Source: Ornithodoros turicata (lineage: Eukaryota; Arthropoda; Arachnida; Ixodida; Argasidae). From it: a stretch of 64,000 nt of DNA. Below, piece by piece: positions 10,374-20,876 of the stretch; the first letter of the stretch is position 1, and each line of letters opens with the position of its first letter. Position numbers and translations under genes: made by a program. The stretch is from contig NC_088206.1 of the NCBI RefSeq assembly GCF_037126465.1, positions 28,026,790 through 28,090,789 on the forward strand, read 5' to 3'. The notes beneath the pieces are model-generated. The model made no database searches. It was not told the origin of the DNA and saw only the letters and a program-made list of their open reading frames with translations.

Positions 10374-13300
10374 CACGCTGAAACAAGTTATGATATGTCA
10401 CGCGCGTGGCAGCGGGACTTGTTTGATCGCGCAGAACAGTTTACGTTGTCGCCTGATGCGCTGGAAACACCATGCAGAACCCGCCTGGGAACCCAAAACT
10501 ACTTCTTTTACTAATAGCCAGAACTTGTTTGAGCACGCTGAGACGCGCACGCACCGTGATGCATGCAACGGTTTTGTTCTTTCCATAATGCTGTTTGATC
10601 GCGCAGAGCGTTTGGGATATGATATAAAATTGCTTTAAGAAAGCGTCGTAACCTCTCCACAAACTATACTCGCTTAGACGACGATACTCGCTTAGGTGAC
10701 ATGACTTCTCAGTTTCTACGCACACCGAATGAACTGAAAATTAGAACTTTCCTCATCTTCCTCGTTGTGCGCTTGACCCACAGCCCACTGTCGAACGGAA
10801 CTCAAATGCGCCTTTGGAGGGTGGCGCGATTTTGTTTACACAATCGCGCCCAAGCGCGCGCCCGTTAGCTGCGAAGGACATTTGGAACTTCTTGGAAACT
10901 GCATAAGCGAACCCTTTGTTCTTGGTGCTTGTTTCGGCAATGAGCAGGTGGTCGCATAGCGTGGTGTGATCGCTGGTTTTAATACGCGCGGCCTCGGAAA
11001 ACATGATTTACGAGGTGACCCAGTTTCTCGGAGAAGGTCTATTTACATCACCTTGACGCAACATTTTTTTACGCTAGGGTCCGCCGCAGAGTTTGGCCAT
11101 GAAGCGCGTTTTGATATAAAACACATGGCTCCAACACATCTTCAAGGTGACCCAATTTCTCGTACTTGCAACCTTGCGGAAGCGAGCGAGCACTGATATA
11201 AAAGAGATGGTCCCAACCGGAGGAGTGTGTTACGCGCCTGTGTTTCGGCTATCAAGTTTTCCGTGCGGCTGGCACGGTAACGGGTGCCTGGAAGGTGCGC
11301 GCGACATTTTGGTATGTCATCGCATGTTGTGAGGTGTGCGCGGGCAGGCTGAAATCGTGTGAGCTGTCCACGCGCCCGTGTTTCCCTACCCTGCTGTAGC
11401 GCGTCGCGCGACAAGAATCTACGTGCGCTATACGGATGTGATGAAATGAGTCTATTTTCTTGATGAACTGTTCATACTGCGACGATCTTAATATTGCTGC
11501 TTCCAGTATAGAGAAGGAACGCAGAGGCGCGGGGTGTTCTGTGAAGGCAATCTGAAATTGTGTTTCTTCATACTCAGTTTGGGTTGAGTGTCCGTTTTTA
11601 ACATTGAGTACGTGCGAAGCTTCACTGCATAGCATTGTTTAATAAGCGTCAGTCACGACATAGCATCACTGTGCTTTGTGCTGGATTTAGTTGATTTCTT
11701 ATGTTGAAGTCTAAAACTGCACGGGCTGGCTAAAGTCGCGTGAGGTGTCCACGCGCCGCATGTTTCAGATATTGCGGCATGGTGCTCGTGACCCGTCTGC
11801 GAAGGTGAGCGCATTTTTTCCGAGATGAACTCGTTCATTGTGCGACGTTGTGCCTTGGACTTATATTTCTAAGAGTGCTTCCAGGAGTGCGAGCTGTGTC
11901 GTGTACGCCGGCTATGTTTGAACAGAATGTTCTGAGGGGGGCAATTGTGTTTCTTCATACTCAGCTTGGGTTGAGTCTTTTTTTTTAGCTTCAGTACGCG
12001 CGTGCATAGCATTGTTTAATCAGCGTTGGAGTGTCAGTGCGTCTTGAGCTTCACCACATAGCGCCACTATGCTATTGTCATTCTGCTCGATTTATTTAAT
12101 TTCGTGTGTTGAATGCACGCTGTCTAAAATAAAAACAGGCCCAAGCTCTATAGGCCTAAGCTCTATAGCTCTATTGATCATACAAGCTGTTTTCCCCTCA
12201 AACCAGCTTCTCTGCACAGCTTCAACTATCGTTGTTTTCTCGATCATGTGCTTCTTCCTGCTTATTTCGAACGCGTGCTGGCTTTCCTGATTAGCGTCAC
12301 GATGACTTTTTTGCACATTGAAATGTTTTGTTTTGTTTATGTTCTGTCACAAAATTCGTTCTCAAGAATGAACGCGCTCCATTGCATCATTTGCCATTCT
12401 GCTTGATTGAAACAATTTTTAGGTTGAACTGCAAAGCACACACATCCTAAACGATCCTAAGCTTGTTCTCAGGGGGTGGGCTTGACCTAACGCACACATG
12501 CAACCGGGGGAAGCCAACTTTGCTCGTGTAGAGTGTGTTTTGAGATGTGTACCCTGAAAAATAATTTTTTCCCCATTTCCAACTGTTGCTACGTGAAAAG
12601 CGGTAGGCGGCGGCATGTAAGCTGTTCAGAACGCTGGCTCTCTTGAACCAGTTGGATAGAAATGAGTCACCAATGCAATGGCAGCTGTCCATCCTTGCAA
12701 AGACAAGCGACGCCATCTCTTGTATGTGTAGGGCAGAGCATGTGAAAAAGTTTGTGAACCAGTGAGCAGCCAGATGGGACGGGCTTTACCTAACGCAGGC
12801 ATGCAACCGGGGGAAGCCAACTTTACTTGTGTAGAGCGTGTTTTGAGATGTGTACCCTGGAAAAAATGTTTTCCCCATTTCCAACTGCGTCTATGTGAAC
12901 AGGCGGCGGCATGTAAGCTGTTCAGAACGCTGGCTCTCTAGAACTATGACCCAGTTGGATAGAAATGAGTCACCAATGCAATGGCAGCTGTCCATCTTTG
13001 CAAAGACAAGCGGCGCCATCTCTTGTCTGTGTAGGGCAGAGCATGTGAAAAAGTTTCATTGTGAACCATTGAGCGGCCGCGGATGGAGGCATGGGCAGTT
13101 GGAGCCTGTTAGTGAGCTCTAGACATAAGTGACCAATGAGAGGCTTGTAGTCAGATGGGCCAATGAGCACTTGCAGTTAGATGAGCCATATGGTGTCTAT
13201 CGAGGGAGCTGAGTGACCAATGAGCGCAAGAGATGACCGGGATCTCTCTGATGCAGCTGAACCAACCCACAGGCTGATGTACCAAATAAAGGGTGAAATC

Positions 13301-15149
13301 AACAATTGTCGTGTGTCTTGTCTGAAGCTGCTGCATTGTGGTTTAGGAGCGACAGGCTAGCCAATCACTGTTCAGTAGGCTTAACGTGGACCAATCAGGG
13401 CCAGACATCGGTAGGCTTTGGTGTGAAGGGACAATCAGTAGGCTTAGCGTGGTTCGGCTTAGAAGTCAGTAGGCTTAGAATGGACCAACCAGCATGAAGT
13501 AGGCAGAGCTGGTGAAGAGTTGTGCCATCTGGTGTCAGTGGACTTAGAACGAGGGCCAATTGGTAGCGGCCAATCAGAGCGCTGGTGGAGTGAGCAGTAG
13601 GCTTAGTGTGGACTGGCTTAGAAGTCAGTAGGCTTAAAATGGACCAATCAATGCGAAGTGGGTGGAGCCATTAAAAAGTTGCGCCACGAAGTAAGTAGCA
13701 TGGACCAATCAGGGCCAGCCACAGCAGAACCAAGCCGTGCCCTATGACGCAGCTGGACCAATAGCGTAATTTCTATTAAATGTGTAGGGAACCTTCTTCG
13801 GCACCGTCAGAGCATGCGCGTTGTGAACCAACGAGCAGCAGGGTGGAGGCATGCGGTTAGCACGGGCCAATAGCACTTGGAGCCTACCAACCCCCGCTAA
13901 AGTTATCCTATGGTAAGAGTTACAATCTCCCACAGTTAAATTTATCTCGTCTAGAGATGAGTGTGAGTGACCAATGAGTGACTTGCAGTTCAATGGATCA
14001 ATAGCAGTGGGTGAGTGACCACTTGCTGTTAGATGGACCAATCGGGGTTGGAGCCTATGAGGGAGCTGTGACCAACTAGAACCAATAAGGAGCTGGCTGA
14101 GCGGCCACGTGCAGGCAGATGAACCAATAACAGTTGGAATCTACCGAGGGAGCTGAGTGAGCGTGAGAGATGTCCACATAGAATTATGGACCAATGATCT
14201 CTCTGATGCAGCTGGACCGGGAGGCTGTTGTACCAAATAAAGGTTGAAATCAACAATTGTCCTGTGTGTTGTCTGAAGCTGCTGCCTGGCTTAGGAGCGA
14301 CAAATTCAGGTAAGCCAATCACCGTTCAGTAGGCTTAGCGTGGACCAATCAGGGCCAGCCATCGGTAGGCTTAGAATGGGCCAATCAGCGTGAAGTGGGT
14401 GGAGCCAGTAAAGGGCTGCACCATCCGGTGTCAGTGGGATTAGGACGGGCCAATCGGCAGGCTTACACTGAGAGGGTGATCAGTAGGCTTTGGCTTAGAC
14501 GTCTGAATCAGACCAATCAGCATGAAGTGGGCGCACACCACAAGGTAAGTTTGAACATCTGAGATAAAGCCGCAGCGGGGCCGCTGCCATCTGACGGGCG
14601 CTACTGAAGGCTATGTTCAGCGGGCCAATCGGTGAGCTTAGAACGGGCCAATCGGTGGGGACGGCCAATCAGAGGGCTTAGAAAGCGTGGGAGAGTGATC
14701 AGTAGGCCTACAATGGACCAATCAGCGGAGCCGGTTAATTAGCATAACGGCGGCGTGCTCAGCGATACGCATGCACCAATCAGCGTGAAGAGCCGAGTAA
14801 TTAGCATAAAGGGGCGGAGCTACAGTCAACCAATCAATGATCAGTAGGCTTAGCACGTGCCATTCAGCACGAACTGGGTGGAGTCAAGCCAATTAATTAG
14901 CATAAAGGAGCGGAGCTACGGTCAGCCAATCAAAGATCAGTAGTCTTAGCAGGGTCCAATCAACGTGAAGTGGGCGGAGCTAATGGCGACCAATCAGATG
15001 GCTTTGGATTTGGCTTGTGTTGGCTTAGAACTGGATTGTGTTGGATTATAACTGGATTATGGCTTAGAATTGGATTGGAATTGGATTAGAATTGGATTGA
15101 AATTGGATTAGAGAAAACTCTTGGCTATAGGACTCCTTTCTATACTACT
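10374..15149 (-). repeat. Right arm of the foldback
   Basis: This is the inverted counterpart of 4450-9211, slightly longer (4776 against 4762 bases). High identity over almost 5 kb implies recent formation, ongoing gene conversion between arms, or copying through a hairpin intermediate. A direct repeat containing CAGAACTTGTTTGAGCACGC lies at its inner edge (about 10361 and 10518). Confidence 0.85.
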
Positions 15150-15754
15150 GAGGTCAGATAAGAGAGTTCAAAGGCGATATGTGCAGCGCAAATAGATGTC
15201 GATATAACTCGCGGGGATCACTATCTTTTCGCATCCTTTCCTTGAAACGGAAATCTTTCGTCAAAGTGGTTGTCAAGTCGACTAAGTTTGTAGAGATGCG
15301 ATATTGTTATTGAACATGTAGAGAAAGTACAAATTATTAATTGGTAGCAACAATACTCAATCAAAAAACGAGAAACAAATTTAATTACATCAATTTTTGT
15401 AATATCTTGCAACAGAAATTTCTAATGAACCACACAGAAATATCAAATGTGAAATGCAACTCAGAGTTATGAGGCATTCCCATCTTAGAGGTACTTACTT
15501 ATGTCAATCGAGTGAACAATTGGAACAAATACAAGACAATAATTATTTCAGGCGGTAAGTTCACAACTCATAGAATATCAGTCGAGTGAATACTTGAAAC
15601 AAAATCAAAACAATAATTCTCATGACAGGTGGAGATAATAGCATTCTAAACCAGATAATAAAATTTTAATCAATAAAATAAACATAGATATGCTTTTAAT
15701 TAAGTGTAGACGTGCGCTTGAAAACAGAAGAGACAATTGCTCTGCATTGAAAAG
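15150..15754. other. Noncoding leader upstream of the copy A cassette
   Basis: AT-rich DNA continuous with copy B 27220-27832, with no open frame of note. The immediate upstream region (15700-15754) is conserved with copy B apart from scattered changes and may hold the cassette promoter. Confidence 0.5.
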
Positions 15755-16183
15755 ATGGACAGATTTTGTACTCGATACCATAAGTCATGGGAAGATGTGA
15801 TAAAAAACTGCTTCGAAAAGGAGGAGCCGCGAAACGATTTCATTATCGCTGCATTTCAATACGTCCTAGACATGGTCGTATTCGTAGATATGGTACAAAC
15901 TACAGAACTGAAGGTGCAAGAATTTACATGCCGAATCTACAATACTTATAAAAATATCTGCACATCAACGTCGGAAGGGCCACTGGGATTGATGGCGGAG
16001 TTTTTGATGTTTGCTAACGAAGAATTGAAATACACTAGACCAGATGTAATTGTAATCATTGCAATGGGTATTGCGTTCATCAAGAAAGCAGTCGGATCAA
16101 ATTATCATACACAAGCGGTCTATATCGCACGATTCATAACGGATTTGTTGAAATTACACATATCTGAGATGGGAAGTACATAA
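15755..16183 (+). CDS. Cassette gene 1, about 142-residue unknown protein
   Basis: The start is taken at ATG 15755 (MDRFCTRYHKSW), because the codon six triplets upstream is TTG and is not kept in copy B. The protein is acidic, cysteine-containing and predicted all-helical. It has a hydrophobic helix around VIVIIAMGIAFIKKA (about residues 104-118) and no signal peptide. Copy B carries the same gene with a nonsense codon and a 5-base deletion. Gene 2 starts 66 bases downstream on the same strand. No family was recognised. The arrangement of a helix bundle around one hydrophobic helix recalls Bcl-2-like proteins found in large DNA viruses, but no BH motif is clear and the suggestion is weak. 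It shows a faint resemblance in layout to the foldback core protein. Confidence 0.5.
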   Translation: MDRFCTRYHKSWEDVIKNCFEKEEPRNDFIIAAFQYVLDMVVFVDMVQTTELKVQEFTCRIYNTYKNICTSTSEGPLGLMAEFLMFANEELKYTRPDVIVIIAMGIAFIKKAVGSNYHTQAVYIARFITDLLKLHISEMGST

Positions 16184-16249
16184 AATCTTATCACATGATA
16201 TATTCCACCCTAGAGCCTCTACACATTTATTTTATTCTACCAGTCAGTC

Positions 16250-16453
16250 ATGTCGAATGAGCAGAAGTTCAATATTGCCTTGCAAGGTCTGATGTATTAT
16301 CACTTGTTGAAACTCAACTGCGTTAATCAACGCTGGATTCAAGCGCCCAATAATCAGAATAAACTACTCGATGTCTTCGGAATTCATGAATCAAGACAAC
16401 AAACGAAAACTTCAGAGTTTGTAATTTATCGGAATAAACAAGCATATAATTGA
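16250..16453 (+). pseudogene. Cassette gene 2, copy A, internally deleted
   Basis: The frame starts ATG 16250 (MSNEQKFNIALQGLMYYHLLKL), like the two other copies at 18474 and 28326. An internal deletion joins residue ~22 directly to the later segment (near 16313, TGCGTTAATCAACGCTGG), and the remaining frame differs from the intact copies. The result is a 67-codon frame without the basic middle part (KKGNIN, KCKLLK) present elsewhere. It is probably non-functional. Confidence 0.6.
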
Positions 16454-16604
16454 AATAATAATTGTATTCTTTGTCACCATTGTAATGTATTCTACACATT
16501 GCAACGAAAACAGCTTATGATTAGATTGAAGATTGCTGAGGGAACGAATATTCCACACTATGTGCAAAAATTCTAATATGAAATCAGAGCTAGCCATCAT
16601 ATAG

Positions 16605-17956
16605 GTTTTACCCTTTCTTCGAGTTTTAAGTAAATTTCGTTCGGAAAATATTCGTAACTTTTAATATCCACGACATAGAGAATTCGCATTATGTTATAGT
16701 GTATATAGAAAATAGCAATCCATTCGATTAAATTCTCTGTCATCATGAAAGAGTGCTCGTCAAGTGAGCGAGCTAAAGCTTGCGTATTGTGAAATTACAC
16801 ACTCTACAACACTGATCGTAACTCTCAACACCTGTTCAAATTTTAATAAAACTCTTATTGATGTGTGGTATTTACCACTTCTCCTGAATGTGAATCGATA
16901 AATTTTAGCATTTAAGCCACAATCAAATATCTTGTATAGTATGTGTGAGTATATGCACAACTTTTTAATCTATATCTTTAAAAAAATGCAAGAAATAGCG
17001 TGCAGTTTTGACTTTGAAAATTTAAAGAAGAAAATGATCTTTAGTGTGGAATTTGCGTTTTACAACGTTATGAGCTTAAGACTTATAAAATTAAAGTATG
17101 ACCTTTCTTTCCATTTGTAGTGCTCGGATGCTATGACACTAAAATAATGTGGTAGTTTTTCTGTATGGCTACGGGAAATCTCGAGTATATTTTGTGAATT
17201 GGATCTACGTTTATGTGTGACCTGCGCTGATCTGCTTATTATAATTAATATAACATATCTTCCATTGTGTTTATGCATAATGCTCATCTTCATTGTATAC
17301 TGGTTAATCATTTCTGATGGCGGTTGTGTGATCCGTTTCTCCCAAAATCTGGTTGCCACTTGGAAATTATTTCATATACGTTTGTGTGCCGTGTGTTTAC
17401 GTGATTAGAAATGTAGACTTCGCCTGCACAGCATGCTTGTAAAATCCTCCATTTGCATCGCGGCATTTGATAATAGATTCGCTTTTCGCGAAGGCTTCGT
17501 ATTATCTCGCAGGCACTGAACCCGAATGCGATTGTAGAAGTCGATGACACTGTGTCGCGAACGCTTTGACTTATCCCGCCGCAATCAGTTATCTTGTCTT
17601 ATTTCCCGTTTTGCCCTATCTTGGACGGCTCATTTTTCCTATCCAGTCATACAAACGGACAACTGTGTTGACGAAAATATTTATTTATTTATTCCGCACT
17701 CCAATCGGGTTGCTTGTCAAAGACGCCTTTTCTTCTTCTTTTACTACGTCTAGGCTAGTGCAACTGATTGAGAAATATACATGCACTGTGGAATTTAAAT
17801 CATGAAGTATGATAAGTTTTCACAAGAGATTAGTGATCCTTTTTTGTAATCATAGACTGATGTATCATGCCTCTAAATTTCAATGACCGATCCTTCTCCG
17901 GCAATTTTATCCTTCGGATGTTGAACTTGTACAGAGTGTAGTCGGGTAAAACCTAT
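16605..17956. repeat. 1.35-kb spacer present in opposite orientation in copy B
   Basis: This block is the reverse complement of copy B 28890-30935 (minus its MITE), although the cassette genes beside it are in the same orientation in both copies. Here it is flanked by inverted copies of the cassette gene-2 region (16190-16604 and 17957-18547). Open frames of 60-100 codons occur in both copies (for example 17359-17060 minus, matching 29476-29724 plus) but have no recognisable motif and are not called. Confidence 0.6.
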
Positions 17957-18547
17957 ATGATGGCTAGCTCTGATTCCATATTAGAAATTTTGCACATAGT
18001 GTGGAATATTCGTTCCCTCGGCAACCTTCAATCTAATCATAAGCTGTTTTCGTTGCGGTGTGTAGAATACATTACAATGATGACAAAGAATACAATTATT
18101 TCAATTATACGCTTGTTTATTCCGATAAATTACAAACTCTGAAGTTTTCGTTTGTTGTCTTGATTCACGAATTCCGAAGACATCAAGTAGTTTATTCTGA
18201 TTATTGGGCGCTTGAATCCAGCGTTGATTAACGCAGGTGATATGTTGTCCCCGTGTTTGTATTGCTTCAACAACTTGCACTTTGTCGCGATCAACTTGCG
18301 CAGTCTCTTATTGATGTTTCCTTTCTTTGTATGAAGACTCTTGAATGGCGTACAAGAGAGTATTAGATGAAAATCGTCTGGTGGTCCACCACAATTGATA
18401 TGTTTGTTGAGTTTCAACAAGTGATAATACATCAGACCTTGCGCGGCAATATTGAACTTCTGCTCATTCGACATCACTGACTGGTAGAATAAAATAAATG
18501 TGTAGAGGCTCTAGGGTGGAATATATCATGTGATAGGATTTTATGTA
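17957..18547 (-). repeat. Inverted partial copy of the cassette 3' half
   Basis: The stretch pairs with 16190-16604 in inverted orientation and additionally retains the part of gene 2 deleted there. Similarity ends abruptly at about 18547, inside the intergenic region between cassette genes 1 and 2. Unrelated sequence begins at that point. Confidence 0.7.
18130..18474 (-). CDS. Cassette gene 2, inverted copy, 114-residue unknown protein
   Basis: The start is ATG 18474 (MSNEQKF). The codon before it is GTG and is not used. The protein is small and basic, with a helical N terminus (KFNIAAQGLMYYHLLKL), a central SCTPFK motif, a Lys-rich segment (KKGNINKRLRKL) and a conserved C-terminal ALINAGFKRPIIR. 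The last motif is shared with the 108-residue copy at 28326-28652. No domain was recognised. The partner gene 1 is missing because the repeat is cut at 18547. Its retention as an open frame in two of three copies argues for past selection. Confidence 0.5.
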   Translation of the reverse strand: MSNEQKFNIAAQGLMYYHLLKLNKHINCGGPPDDFHLILSCTPFKSLHTKKGNINKRLRKLIATKCKLLKQYKHGDNISPALINAGFKRPIIRINYLMSSEFVNQDNKRKLQSL

Positions 18548-18703
18548 GTTCCCGCGGCGGAAGAATCAGCGGGCAGTCGGCCCCAGAGTTTCTCCGTCGA
18601 CGATTGTCACCGAGACCGTCTGCTTCGACTTCGTGACATCGGTGACATCCGACCATATTTCAAGTGGTTTGCTGCGACACTTTCTTCCAAGGGAGATTCT
18701 ATT

Positions 18704-18994
18704 ATGTCGACGAGTACAGGAACGCGATGTTATGTTCCCGGCTGCACGAATTCGTCCGCCACCAAACCGGAACTCATCGGCCGAGAGACAATGCCGAAAA
18801 AAAAACAGAGTACGAAAATGGGAGGCCGCAATCACAGCAGGTATCCTACCATGGAGAAAGGACATCGTGTTCCGCACATGTGTTCCTCACATTTCGATGA
18901 CGAACGTTCGCCTCGGGTGCGCTCCGACACGAAGGCGGCAAAGGTCTACGTTGTTCCCGGAACAAGTGAAAAGCCATGACGTGCCCTGGACGAG
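18704..18994 (+). pseudogene. THAP zinc-finger exon, frameshifted
   Basis: From ATG 18704 the peptide has CYVPGC followed later by HMCSSHF, the Cx4C and Cx2H ligands of a THAP (C2CH) DNA-binding domain. A run of nine A at 18795-18803 marks the likely frame slip. The middle part that would carry the invariant Trp reads as KWEAAI in another frame, so the domain is interrupted. The frame stops at 18977, before a consensus donor (GAG then GTAAGC at 18995). Short exons follow from 19436. The arrangement parallels the P-element gene at 36194-40562: THAP exon, then small linker exons. Confidence 0.5.
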
Positions 18995-19435
18995 GTAAGC
19001 GCTTCCTGTTTGCTTCGAATGGAACGCGACAAAAGAAAATATAGTGGTATCGTGTGCAGTAGCCCGTCGTGGTTGTGGTTCTTTCCAACTAGAATTATCC
19101 AGCAGTTTTATTGGCTGGCAAAAGTGTGCCCAGCGGAACATCGACGGGAAAACCAAAGAGAGACTGAATGAACGTCGTCTACTCTCTCGGTAGCCCCCTT
19201 CAGTTTGTCTCCGTAAGCATGTTTAGAATCCACTCAGTATACTCTACAAGGGGCAAGATTTCGTCCCCATCGCTGTTTGCTGGCGCCTATTGAAGATGAA
19301 CTATTAGCTCCTCACATATGGCGCATGTAAAGTTTCTGCTTAGAGTGCTTCTTTCGAATAACGCTTAGCAATGTAAATAGCCGCCATATCAGATGTATCA
19401 TTTTCTCAATAGAAAATACTGTATTTCTATTACAG

Positions 19436-19942
19436 GGTCAGTCAAGCAGCATGACGGAGCCTGCTTCAAGTGGTGTGTTCAACAACATCTTCTCTCTAGC
19501 ATTGGCAGTGTGTATAGTTGTTGTCCGTTAGCAGAGTATTAGCATTAGTAGACTCTCTGGTATTGTAATAGTGTCTTCTGTAATATGTGTGGCAATGATG
19601 TTTTCACTAATGAGGAAATTAAGATATCTCATGTTTCGCACCATATTCAAATTATTGGGTCCTTTGCAGCCTGCTGTTAGAGGTGATATTATATGCTTGC
19701 ATTATAGAAGCAGGAGGAGTACCGTCTACAAGTGGTACTAGTGCACGTCCTATCTCGCAGCGCATGGCACCAACAACATTACCAGAACATGGTATGTACA
19801 CAATATGCTTATCTAGCTGTTTTCCTGCTGATAGAGGTGGTATCGTATGCTTGCATTATAGAAGCAGGTGGAGTGCCATCCTCAAGTGGTACTGCATGTC
19901 CTGTTTCACAATACATGGCATCAACAACATTACCAGAAGATG
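19436..19942 (+). CDS. Linker exons of the THAP-type gene, with a duplicated exon
   Basis: A 37-bp exon (19436-19472) has TTACAG before it and GTGTGT after it. Two homologous exons follow, 19708-19791 (84 bp) and 19862-19942 (81 bp). Each sits between ATTATAG and GTATG and encodes a Gly/Pro/Ser/Thr-rich peptide such as GGVPSTSGTSARP and TTLPEHG. Both lengths are multiples of three, so either can be skipped without frame change. The surrounding introns are duplicated too, indicating a tandem duplication of about 150 bp. No transposase part follows, so the gene is incomplete or ends elsewhere. Confidence 0.4.
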
Positions 19943-19977
19943 GTATGCACACAACATGCAGTGTTTTTACATGAGTT

Positions 19978-20251
19978 AATAGACCACCCGCCGCGGCACG
20001 TCACATCAAGATATCATGAGATTGGGAAAGGCTGGATCGTTGGCAAAACAAGCGCACGAGGTTGTTGCATCCGTGTAAGTTCGTGGTTTTCGCGTTTTGT
20101 GAGGTGAGGTCAGGGTAGTACCTGCCTCGCACATGAAGCCTCGAGCGGCGTGATCGGCGGCTTACAACGCACGTGACTTTATTTTGCCAACGACGGGTCG
20201 CGACATCTGGCGTTGTGACGTAGACTGTTTGCAAACAGCGAGTGGTCTATT
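19978..20251. mobile_element. MITE, 274 bp, ends AATAGACCAC
   Basis: The left end AATAGACCACCCGC matches the inverted right end (AATAGACCACTCGC). No coding capacity is present. A target duplication could not be fixed because the ends are AT-rich. Family unknown. Confidence 0.55.
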
Positions 20252-20369
20252 ATGAAGAGACAGTTTACCTTCCCTCTGAACACCATACATTAGATATGTA
20301 TTTTCTCTGATGCAGTGTGAGGATATTGATAGGCATTATGTATTTAATAGCGTGCTACGAAATCATATA

Positions 20370-20589
20370 CTGTAAACGTACGTTTACTCGCGATGTATTA
20401 ATTTTCGCGAATTTCGCGACCCCTAAAAAACCGCGAAAAATTGTACTCGCGAACACAACTTGACGTTTACCCGCGAAAAAAAAAACCAACCCCGGAATCG
20501 CGAAATTAAATGCTCGCGAATAATTTTGCAAATGACTGAATGCGCGATTCGCGAAAAATAATACATCGCGAATAAAAATACGTTTACAG
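20370..20589. mobile_element. MITE, 220 bp, TA duplication, rich in CGCGAA
   Basis: Ends CTGTAAACGTA and its inverted match (TACGTTTACAG) are flanked by TA on both sides (20368-20369 and 20590-20591). This fits a Tc1/mariner-type non-autonomous element. The interior has a striking series of CGCGAA/TTCGCG motifs in both orientations, giving extra self-complementarity. It has no coding frame. Confidence 0.7.
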
Positions 20590-20701
20590 TAATCCTTTTG
20601 TTTTTCAAGTACTCATCCAGGATGGTCTACACCCCTCAAACTCTTGCTTCTATACCAGATAGTGAGTCAATGTGGCTTCCTGTACACCTTGGTGTCACAT
20701 A

Positions 20702-20864
20702 GATGGGTAGAAATCCAGCGAACCGGTAGAGATGTAGGAAGGAAGTTGCCTCAGGACAGAAGCCGCCGATATTTCGAACAGAGACTGTTCTTCTTCTGGG
20801 CCAAGAAGAAGAACAGTCTCTGTTCGAAATATCGGCGGCTTCTGTCCTGAGGCAACTTCCTTCC
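20702..20864. mobile_element. Self-complementary LINE-tail insertion with 12-bp target duplication
   Basis: The insertion is flanked by TGGTGTCACATA on both sides (20690-20701 and 20865-20876). About 60 bases (20737-20796) are repeated in inverted order at 20805-20864, leaving a loop of a few bases. The same sequence as a single copy lies at 31631-31730 inside copy B. A long target duplication points to target-primed reverse transcription, and the inverted dimer suggests twin priming or template switching. Confidence 0.65.
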
Positions 20865-20876
20865 TGGTGTCACATA

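Larger units (their letters stand above)
4450..15149. mobile_element. 10.7-kb giant foldback element with Polinton-type ends
   Basis: The element begins AGTAGTATAG and ends CTATACTACT. It is flanked by GAGGTC at 4444-4449 and again at 15150-15155. The empty site is present once in copy B near 27220 (CTAGAGGTCAGATAAG), which confirms both borders and the 6-bp duplication. A 6-bp duplication with AG...CT termini is the Polinton/Maverick pattern, and the same AGTAGTATAG end caps copy B. Two near-identical arms (4450-9211 and 10374-15149, inverted) leave a core of about 1.16 kb. No polymerase or integrase is encoded, so it is presumably moved in trans. Confidence 0.85.
2370..18547 (+). mobile_element. 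Polinton-like element copy A, right-truncated and interrupted
   Basis: The left end begins AGTAGTA at 2370. It is followed by a terminal-repeat-like block (2420-2570) matching 24660-24930 of copy B. The body 2500-4443 resumes at 15156 after the foldback insertion. Copy B (25600-28900) is the uninterrupted version of the same order: AT-rich repeat DNA, then the two-gene cassette. The right end is missing. Similarity stops at about 18547, inside an inverted partial copy of the cassette, next to a THAP-type exon. No polymerase, integrase, ATPase or capsid gene was found in it. Confidence 0.6.

Noticed and set aside
15755..16183. Firm Bcl-2 family assignment for cassette gene 1
   Set aside because: Only the helical layout and one hydrophobic helix fit. 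No clear BH1-BH3 motif could be pointed to, so it is kept as a hypothesis only.
18530..18703. Upstream extension of the THAP frame
   Set aside because: It begins in the last bases of copy A and has no family similarity. The ATG at 18704 directly precedes the zinc ligands as in other THAP proteins.
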